Assembly: GCA_018267435.1 (NCBI GenBank)
Contig: JAFDYM010000218.1
Span: 1 to 7,295 of the forward strand
DNA from: Bacteroidota bacterium
GTDB lineage: Bacteria; Bacteroidota; Bacteroidia; Chitinophagales; LD1
Direction of reading: 5' to 3'
Length of the DNA stretch: 7,295 nt
Part shown: positions 1 to 5,779 of the stretch, in pieces
Layout: each line of letters opens with the position of its first letter
Position numbering within the stretch: position 1 is the first letter of the stretch
Program-made: the position numbers and the translations under genes
Notes under the pieces: generated by a model
Seen by the model: only the letters and a program-made list of their open reading frames with translations
Databases searched by the model: none
Told to the model about the DNA's origin: nothing

Positions 1-2366
1 AGCCAGGTTATGCCCGCCTGTATTACCTGGCTTTGCAGCATGTCCATCAGCCCGTCCACCACCATGGTCTTCAGGTCGCCTACCTTTTCCTTGATGTATT
101 CCCACAGGCCGCCTATGCCGTCTTTCTTTATCACCGTAAATATCTCGAAGCCCGTCTCCAGCGCGCCCATCACCGGCTGGCCTACCTTCTTCACCACCTT
201 GGCCTTGATGGCATCCCAGGTAAGGCTGAACATCTGCATCACGAAGCCGAAGATGCCGCGCAGGTCCCATTTGTCGGGGAACTGTATGCCCGCAGGCACC
301 GCGCCCATCAGCCATTCGAAGAAGCCAGTCTTGAGGTGCTGCAGCGAGTTGACCGCAAAGTTCCTGAAGCCCGTGCCCACAGCCTCTACCATGTTGCCCA
401 AAAACTCTATCGGGTGGGCTATGATGTCTTCCACCACGTGCGCCACGCGGCTGAACGTGCCCAGCAGCATGTCCTTCATCTGCAGTATTACCTTGATGAC
501 GCCGCCCACATAGCCCAGTGCCATGCCCAGCAGCCCCATGCTCTGGCTCCTGATGGTGTCGAACTTCTCCTGTAGGCCGCCTACCGTATTTACATAGGCG
601 TCGGTCAATGCCGTTATAAGCCCCTGCTGTTTGTCTTCTACCTGCTTTTCAAGGTCTTCGTATTTGCCGTTTATCTCTTTGTAGGCGTCGCCCGCTATCT
701 TCTTCGTTTCGGCAGGTTGGGCTTTCCAGTAGTCATCCAGTTGTTTCTTGCCTTTCTCTACCTCGGTGCTGGCCTTGTTCAATCCCGTCTCCACTATCTG
801 TGCCACGCGGTCTATTACCGGCTCCATGGTTTTGATGAAGCGCTGTTTCTCGTCCTGGAATATATCGTCTATCTCTTTGGGCAGGCCGTTTACCAGCTGC
901 TTGAAGAAGTCGTCTATCCTGCTTATGCCGTAAAACTCGTCCAGCCTGCGCGCCACGTTGTCCTCGAAGGTTTTGTTGGCCTTGGTTATGCCCGTGGTAA
1001 ACACGCTGAACACGTCGCGGTCAAGCTGCGCCAGTATGGCCTCCACGTTCTTTTTGGTGCCGCTGTATATGGCAAGCATCTGCCCAGCCACGCGTTTCCT
1101 TACCTGCTCGTCGCCGGCCTTGGCCTTGGCCTTGCCCGCGTTTACCCCGCCGAAGGCCGCGCCGCGTATACCCGCCATGGCACCCAAGGCACCGCCTACC
1201 AGGCTGTCCGCACCTGCCTGCGCACCGGCAAGCGCCGGGCCTTCGGCAAGGCGGTATTGCGCGGGGGCGTCTTCCGCCTGTTCCCTGGCTTCGTTCTTGC
1301 TGTCCAGCGCCTTGGTGAACGAGGGCTCGTTGCTGTCGGCCAGTTGCCCGTCCGTCACTTTGTTCTCGGCCATCAATTTATCAGGCTCGGCGGCTTCAGT
1401 CTTCAGGCTTATCTCTGCCTCTGTTTTAGGCTTAGGTGCGGCAAGGTTTGTTTTCTGTATTACGGGTTTGGCTCCGCTCTTTTCTTCTTTCAGCGGCACG
1501 GCCTGCTTTACCGTCACCAGGTCGGTAGCCGGTGCGCTGGTGGTGGCCTGCTGTAGCGGCCCTGTCGACTGTTCCTTGCCGGCTTGTACCTGCCCCTGTA
1601 CCTGCTGCTGTACCTTGCCCAGTTCGTTGCTCTGCTTGAACTCCTTGGCCCTTTTTTCGTTTTCCGGCATGGCACCGTTGATGCTCTGCATCAGCGCATC
1701 CTTGAAGGCCTTTGCTTCGAACCCTTTCTTGGGCTGTTCGCTCATTACGCCTACCTGCGCCTTGCCCGCCTGGCTGCCTTTTTCCAGCGCCGGGTCTATC
1801 TGCGAGGCATCCTGCGACTGTGCCACCCTGCTATGTGCATCGGGGTGCTGCTGTTGCTTGTCGGCAGTTTGGTCTACCTGCATCAGTATGGCCTGGAACG
1901 ATGGGTCGTCCTGCGGCTTGGCAGGGGCCTTTTCCATCGCACTTTCCACCGCAGGGGCGGTATTTTCGGTTGTGGCTGTTTCCTTATCCTGGGCTGCGGG
2001 GGCCGTAAGGGCAGGTTTTTCCTCCGTAGCCAGCTTTACCGTTGCAGGTTTTTCCTGTGCAGTGTCGGCAAGCCCGGTATTGTCCCGTGTTACTACCTCT
2101 GTTTGCGCTGCGCCCTGTTTCTTGGCAGCTTCCGCTACAGGCCGCTCCGCCTGCGCCTTGGCCTGTTGCAGCAACTGCTGCTGGCTGTGGAAATGCACCG
2201 CAGACTGCTGCTGCTGTTGCTGTATGCCAGTGCCACCAACAGATACCCGCATACCGTCACCACGCAACGATACCCCCTGCTGCTGAAACTGCGGCACGCG
2301 GCTAGCTACTGGAAGAGAAGCCTTCGCAGTGGTATCGGTATGCGGTGTAGTTACAGTTTCAGCCAT
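1..2366 (-). CDS. eCIS-associated large helical protein (DUF4157-partner type), 3' end outside window
   Basis: The first 788 residues are in the window and the frame is open at the left edge. Residues 1-370 are low complexity and probably disordered, rich in Gln, Ala, Lys, Glu and Pro, with Q-runs at 28-30, 49-54 and 62-64. Residues 376-418 are Gly/Ala-rich. From about 419 a helical body begins: QVRKRVAGQMLAIYSGTKKN (421-440), ILAQLDRDV (444-452), MEPVIDRVAQIVE (514-526), HPIEFLGNMVEAV (651-663) and WDLRGIFGFVMQ (700-711), ending AGITW at the edge. I recognise this body from large proteins in eCIS clusters that commonly also carry the DUF4157 domain. No DUF4157 HExxH is present here, although it could follow outside the window. 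I find no cysteine in the 788 residues and no signal peptide. The role is inferred: a payload carrier, or an assembly or lumen protein. Start: the Met lies 12 bases after the PKD gene's stop. Composition is strikingly GC-rich compared with the upstream genes. Coding is certain because no in-frame stop occurs; the family is likely and the function unknown. Confidence 0.75.
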   Translation of the reverse strand, partial: MAETVTTPHTDTTAKASLPVASRVPQFQQQGVSLRGDGMRVSVGGTGIQQQQQQSAVHFHSQQQLLQQAKAQAERPVAEAAKKQGAAQTEVVTRDNTGLADTAQEKPATVKLATEEKPALTAPAAQDKETATTENTAPAVESAMEKAPAKPQDDPSFQAILMQVDQTADKQQQHPDAHSRVAQSQDASQIDPALEKGSQAGKAQVGVMSEQPKKGFEAKAFKDALMQSINGAMPENEKRAKEFKQSNELGKVQQQVQGQVQAGKEQSTGPLQQATTSAPATDLVTVKQAVPLKEEKSGAKPVIQKTNLAAPKPKTEAEISLKTEAAEPDKLMAENKVTDGQLADSNEPSFTKALDSKNEAREQAEDAPAQYRLAEGPALAGAQAGADSLVGGALGAMAGIRGAAFGGVNAGKAKAKAGDEQVRKRVAGQMLAIYSGTKKNVEAILAQLDRDVFSVFTTGITKANKTFEDNVARRLDEFYGISRIDDFFKQLVNGLPKEIDDIFQDEKQRFIKTMEPVIDRVAQIVETGLNKASTEVEKGKKQLDDYWKAQPAETKKIAGDAYKEINGKYEDLEKQVEDKQQGLITALTDAYVNTVGGLQEKFDTIRSQSMGLLGMALGYVGGVIKVILQMKDMLLGTFSRVAHVVEDIIAHPIEFLGNMVEAVGTGFRNFAVNSLQHLKTGFFEWLMGAVPAGIQFPDKWDLRGIFGFVMQMFSLTWDAIKAKVVKKVGQPVMGALETGFEIFTVIKKDGIGGLWEYIKEKVGDLKTMVVDGLMDMLQSQVIQAGITW
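1113..1241 (-). other. Gly/Ala-rich hinge of the third gene
   Basis: Residues 376-418 contain closely spaced small residues, for example LVGGALGAMAGIRGAAFGG at 389-407. This resembles a glycine-zipper-like or hairpin segment joining the disordered N-terminus to the helical body. From memory, a similar glycine-rich stretch precedes the helical body in related eCIS-linked proteins. It is moderately hydrophobic but contains Arg and Lys, so a true transmembrane helix is not secure. Confidence 0.55.
1116..1133 (-). repeat. Three tandem copies of a 6-base unit (AAGGCC on the minus strand)
   Basis: Three perfect tandem 6-base units (ggcctt read on the plus strand) encode the alternating Lys-Ala segment at residues 412-417. 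They close the Gly/Ala-rich hinge just before the helical body of the third gene. The unit is a multiple of three, so copy-number change would not shift the frame. Confidence 0.75.
1257..2366 (-). other. Low-complexity, probably disordered N-terminal region of the third gene
   Basis: Residues 1-370 are dominated by Gln, Ala, Lys, Glu, Pro, Thr and Asp, with few aromatic residues (Phe at 27, 59, 157, 216, 221, 243 and 350 in my translation). There is no Cys and no Trp. Weak conserved-looking islands are SFQAILMQVDQ (156-166) and GFEAKAFKDALMQSIN (215-230), which could be short helices. I recognise no enzyme or toxin motif. Such a tail could be an unfolded segment threaded into a tube lumen or a partner-binding linker; this is inference. 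Confidence 0.7.
2205..2222 (-). repeat. CAG/CAA triplet run encoding six glutamines
   Basis: Six consecutive Gln codons (five CAG and one CAA, residues 49-54) lie in the low-complexity N-terminus of the third gene. Shorter Q-runs flank it at residues 28-30 and 62-64. Length change by slippage would be in frame. Confidence 0.85.
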
Positions 2367-2378
2367 AGGTGCTAATAC
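2367..2378 (-). promoter_or_regulatory. 12-base intercistronic gap before the GC-rich third gene
   Basis: The minus-strand gap reads gtattagcacct before ATG. It has no clear Shine-Dalgarno motif and no room for a hairpin terminator. This implies translation coupling or leader-independent initiation within the same transcript, and supports the ATG at 2366 as the start. Confidence 0.4.
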
Positions 2379-5300
2379 TTAGCCGTTGTTATTATTATTG
2401 TTGTTATTGGTGTAGCTAGTTGGTACTGGTACGTTTACTACCACAGGGGCACTAGGATAAGTACCATTAAATACTGTTAGAATTACACTAAACTGCGTTT
2501 TACCAGTGTACTCGAAAATGTGCGTGTAAGTACCATTGCCTTTCGCCATCATTTCCTGTGTACCATCACCCCAAGTCCAAGCCATTTGGTCATAATTCTG
2601 ACTGCCAGAATACACAAATGTCACCCTCATATACTTGCCTTTCAAGTTAGTGTTGTTAGGATGGAAGCTATAAGTATTTCGATCGGTGAAATTGAAACTA
2701 GCAATAGGCTTCTTAAATATGGTAGCTATGGTATTTACCGACTTAGTATCCTTGGTGTAAGTTATAGTAACCGCCGTTTTAAGACCTTCAAAAGCTGGTA
2801 ACAGTCGAGGGTCGAAATTGGCCGCAGTTGAAGGACCATAGTCATTGTTATAGTCGCTGGCACTAAAATCGCCCATACTTACAGCCGGATAGCCAGGTAT
2901 GGTTAGCGTTCCACCCGGAGGGCCATATCGCAATACCCCTCTTTCTGTTTTATCCCCGTCTAGCATATATGTGCGCGGAGACAAATCGATAAACAACGGC
3001 GAGTCGCCCATTGTTATCATAAACTGTGCCGGTGGAATTTCAGATGATATAAGATATGGCAAATAAAAATCGGCAATGATTACACCATCTTTTACCGTTT
3101 CAAACGCCGCCTCGAAAGAAACTGATTCATCTACTGCATTAGCAAAAGTAAGACGCATCCTTTCCATAAACAATGTATCGAACTGCTTTATGCCTAATAT
3201 ACCTAAGCTGTTAGTTGCTTGCAGAGAAGATTTAAAATCTACTGTTTTACAGTCTTTGCACGCTAGGTCTTTGGCCTTTTTAGCATCTATCTGAAGCTTC
3301 AGTTTTTTATCCCACAAAGAATACTTCCTTGGAGTTAAGATAGTAATCCCCCCTGTTGGTGGTTGCGGAGCCGTAGTAACCGGTTTTGCTTTGGTATGCA
3401 TTACCATTACATAAGTACCTCCCATTGGCACACCTTGACGATGCTGCAGACCAGGATGCGCATCGGAAAAACCTTTGAAAGTTAATGAGCGCGAGTATTG
3501 ATTGATACGAGATAAATATTCTTCGCCAATAATTCGCATAGTATATCCTTTACCCAACGTTTGAACGCTGAATAATGCATCTTCCAAATTTTCCAATGCC
3601 ATATCCATGGCAGATGACGTTTCGCCTTCCTTGTATGACAACGATATAAATTGCCTTAAAGATTCGCACAAGGTTATCATATCATCCCAACGTTCTGAGA
3701 AATCATCCAAGTTTTCGGCAAAGTCAGATAAATCCAGTTTTATCAGGGCATATATTGCATCCATGATATACACCACATTAGGAGAATAAAACATGCCCCA
3801 TACTGTAACGCCCAAATCCGAAATATTAGTCGTATTCATTGATGCAAAAGGATTCCCTTTGAAAGGAGATGAATATGGTTTGTTTTTGTAGTCTGGATAT
3901 ATATACTTCTCGAAATACTTACCAGATGTTTTTGCTTTAACTATAAAGTTGTCTCCTGCTTCTTTCAAAAAAGGAACTACTGATACAACATTTGCTGTGT
4001 CTGTTGATAGTTGGGTCATACATGAGTAGCTATCATAAATGACTCTGGTAGCTTTCAAAAACCTATCGATGATTTCGTTTACATTGCTCCAGTAAGATTG
4101 CTCCAAATCAGCAAAAAGAGCTTTTGGTACATTTTTAAAACGACGGGCATCATTCAATATATCCTCAACATTTTCCTCGTCAGTATCGCCTGTCATAACA
4201 ACTGTCATTTCAAACGGCACCCTATTCGATCGGCGTAGTGTTTGTAGGTTGTACAAGGCATCTCCAACAAACTTACCTACAACACCCTCTATGTTAAAGA
4301 AATTATACTTCTCTAAATCATAATTTAGCGGGCTTAGTACGTCATTATCATTTGAATACGATGCTGCGTGGTATGATAAGTTCCTGTGATTTTTATTTGT
4401 CTTTTTAAGCTTGAAATTCCAGTTTTGATATAATCGCGGAGCGATAGTACTTGGTACATCATAATAAAATGGAATTGCCTTGCGAGACAAAAATTCATAT
4501 CCCGCGATAGTTGGAGTTATCCTTATGCTACTGTCCAATTTTGGATCGGCCTGATTTGCAGTTAGATCAACGATTGGTAGCTTAAATCTATTATACTGCA
4601 ACACTAATCTTCTGAAAAGCATTACTATTTCTTCAGCTGCCTTGTTGTATCCACCTACTACCATAGATGGCATAAAATTGTGGTAGTAACTATTAGTTGT
4701 AGTTAACTCAACGTGTGCCGGCGCGGTACCATTGTCTATAACGAAAAGGCCAGCAAAAAGGTGGCGAGGAAAAATATTATCTGGCGGGCAACAAGTACCA
4801 GTTAACTCAAATCCTCGCTCCTTTATTTCAGAATATGTATCCTTTAAATCTCTAAACAAATCATATATATACTGTATGTGTAGTAAATTATTTAAATTAC
4901 CTGAAAGCTGAAGCCCTCCATTGTTTATGTACGCAAAGCTTTCGCTAAAATTTGCGAAAGGGTCTGCTTCAAATTCAGTTTCTACTAAAGGTTTTATATA
5001 TGCGTACAGCGCCGAAAAGGCATTTTCGTAACCATTTATCAATGTGGGCGAAAAAATACGCTTGTAAGCCGCCAAGAATTCACCAGAACTAGCAATACTT
5101 GTTGATGGCGAATTGAATCTTGGCAAATTCAATTCCGGTAGTTGATTAAATATGCTTGAATCAACATCACTCGTTGCATAATTTCCAGCTAGCAAAGTAT
5201 CTGCATCGTTCCTATCGATTAGCAACATACGTACTGTGGTTTCCACTGTTACGCCTAATCCATCGCACGATTCAGGATTGCAATTTTGACCTGCTATATT

Positions 5301-5762
5301 CTTCAACTCATAAAAAGCTACCAACACTTTATTGTTGAGCACTGAAGATGATAACGGAGCACCGTCTACCACCGAAGATGGGAACAATTCTAATATGGGG
5401 AAGCGCCTAACGGGTATAGGGTCGTTTTGACCATCCTCATCATTATCTTCAGAACCTTGTTGGCAGAAGGGGGCGTAAATATTCTCGTCAGTAAAATCAA
5501 AAGACTTGTATGTTGTATATATCAATTGATCTTTGGTTACCAAATAACCCTTAGAAGTAATTCCACACAATTTACCAATAGTAACTAAAGTGGCATCAGA
5601 ATTTACTGACACGTGCCCACCACAAACCATACCAATACCCAATATATTGGTGCGTGTTAATCTATCTTGCTCTTCAAGATAACCAACAAGGTCGTTTAGT
5701 TGTGAAGACGTTAGAACTTGGTCCGCAACGAAATTCGGGAATTTAAAACTTGCTTGAAACAT
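2379..5762 (-). CDS. Large eCIS-associated protein with fibre-like N-terminus and C-terminal PKD domain
   Basis: Complete 1127-residue protein, probably a surface, fibre or baseplate-cage component of the injection particle; the exact role is inferred. The N-terminus (about 11-75) contains FVADQVLTSSQLNDLVGYLE, then EEQDRLTRTNILGIGMVCGG and CGITSKGYLV. I recall this layout from proteins encoded beside baseplate genes in Bacteroidota eCIS loci. Other stretches that look family-conserved are CCPPDNIFPRH (C324, C325), HPGLQHRQGVPMG (769-781) and IIADFYLPYL (895-904). There is also a CxxC at 835-838. Residues about 1019-1113 form a PKD/Ig-like domain with WTWGDGT at 1062-1068, followed by eight Asn and a final Gly. 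There is no Sec signal peptide and no T9SS-type C-terminal sorting domain, which fits assembly in the cytoplasm rather than secretion as a cell-surface adhesin. The start is supported by an A-rich leader and the conserved N-terminus immediately after Met1. It lies 17 bases after the baseplate-like gene and 12 bases before the next gene. A host-binding fibre is the main alternative to a cage protein. Confidence 0.8.
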   Translation of the reverse strand: MFQASFKFPNFVADQVLTSSQLNDLVGYLEEQDRLTRTNILGIGMVCGGHVSVNSDATLVTIGKLCGITSKGYLVTKDQLIYTTYKSFDFTDENIYAPFCQQGSEDNDEDGQNDPIPVRRFPILELFPSSVVDGAPLSSSVLNNKVLVAFYELKNIAGQNCNPESCDGLGVTVETTVRMLLIDRNDADTLLAGNYATSDVDSSIFNQLPELNLPRFNSPSTSIASSGEFLAAYKRIFSPTLINGYENAFSALYAYIKPLVETEFEADPFANFSESFAYINNGGLQLSGNLNNLLHIQYIYDLFRDLKDTYSEIKERGFELTGTCCPPDNIFPRHLFAGLFVIDNGTAPAHVELTTTNSYYHNFMPSMVVGGYNKAAEEIVMLFRRLVLQYNRFKLPIVDLTANQADPKLDSSIRITPTIAGYEFLSRKAIPFYYDVPSTIAPRLYQNWNFKLKKTNKNHRNLSYHAASYSNDNDVLSPLNYDLEKYNFFNIEGVVGKFVGDALYNLQTLRRSNRVPFEMTVVMTGDTDEENVEDILNDARRFKNVPKALFADLEQSYWSNVNEIIDRFLKATRVIYDSYSCMTQLSTDTANVVSVVPFLKEAGDNFIVKAKTSGKYFEKYIYPDYKNKPYSSPFKGNPFASMNTTNISDLGVTVWGMFYSPNVVYIMDAIYALIKLDLSDFAENLDDFSERWDDMITLCESLRQFISLSYKEGETSSAMDMALENLEDALFSVQTLGKGYTMRIIGEEYLSRINQYSRSLTFKGFSDAHPGLQHRQGVPMGGTYVMVMHTKAKPVTTAPQPPTGGITILTPRKYSLWDKKLKLQIDAKKAKDLACKDCKTVDFKSSLQATNSLGILGIKQFDTLFMERMRLTFANAVDESVSFEAAFETVKDGVIIADFYLPYLISSEIPPAQFMITMGDSPLFIDLSPRTYMLDGDKTERGVLRYGPPGGTLTIPGYPAVSMGDFSASDYNNDYGPSTAANFDPRLLPAFEGLKTAVTITYTKDTKSVNTIATIFKKPIASFNFTDRNTYSFHPNNTNLKGKYMRVTFVYSGSQNYDQMAWTWGDGTQEMMAKGNGTYTHIFEYTGKTQFSVILTVFNGTYPSAPVVVNVPVPTSYTNNNNNNNNG
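2385..2408 (-). repeat. AAC/AAT triplet run encoding eight asparagines
   Basis: Eight consecutive Asn codons (residues 1119-1126), mixing AAC and AAT, lie immediately before the final Gly and stop of the PKD protein. The tract forms a flexible hydrophilic tail. Because codons alternate between AAC and AAT, this is an imperfect microsatellite. Slippage would change tail length without breaking the frame. Confidence 0.85.
2424..2708 (-). other. PKD/Ig-like domain of the 1127-residue protein
   Basis: Residues about 1019-1113 begin PIASFNF, like the usual first strand of PKD domains. The signature WTWGDGT sits at 1062-1068 (family consensus W-x-F/W-G-D-G-T). It is followed by THIFEYTGKTQFSVILTV (1080-1097), matching the usual HTY...G.Y.VTLTV strand pair. 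PKD folds are beta-sandwich modules used in extracellular binding or spacing. Here the domain sits at the extreme C-terminus, as expected for an exposed tip or outward-facing module. Only one clear PKD repeat is seen; the preceding 200 residues are also beta-rich but lack the signature. Confidence 0.8.
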
Positions 5763-5779
5763 ATTATTGTTTTTTCTTC
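5763..5779 (-). promoter_or_regulatory. Short A-rich leader of the PKD-protein gene
   Basis: The 17-base gap reads gaagaaaaaacaataat before ATG on the minus strand. It is strongly A-rich, with a purine GAAGAA about 12 bases before the start. Bacteroidota commonly use A-rich, weakly Shine-Dalgarno-like leaders, so this supports the ATG at 5762. The gap is too short for an independent promoter and terminator, implying co-transcription with the baseplate-like gene. Confidence 0.5.

Noticed and set aside
10..575. Overlapping plus-strand open frames of 167 and 180 residues at the left edge
   Set aside because: Both lie opposite the gene 3 helical body; one is His-rich by codon complementarity. 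Neither has a domain or leader.
717..1556. 279-residue plus-strand open frame
   Set aside because: It is exactly codon-antisense to gene 3, begins with a non-ATG codon, and has Leu/Val/Tyr-rich nonsense composition.
958..2286. 442-residue plus-strand open frame rich in Cys, Ser and Ala
   Set aside because: It is antisense to gene 3, has an implausible Cys/Ser/Ala-rich composition with no recognisable domain, and is an expected shadow of GC-rich coding on the other strand. The minus-strand frame carries the recognisable eCIS-type helical body.
1584..2375. 263-residue plus-strand open frame
   Set aside because: Codon-antisense shadow of the Q/A/K/E-rich N-terminus of gene 3, Leu/Arg/Cys-rich, with no domain.
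2205..2408. CRISPR-like or mobile-element repeats
   Set aside because: The repeats seen are triplet tracts inside coding sequence, with no spacers, no terminal inverted repeats and no transposase.
5763..5779. Possible terminator or promoter between genes 1 and 2
   Set aside because: The gap is only 17 bases, with no inverted repeat and no Bacteroidota-type -33/-7 spacing possible. The T-run on the plus strand is simply the A-rich leader of the minus-strand gene.
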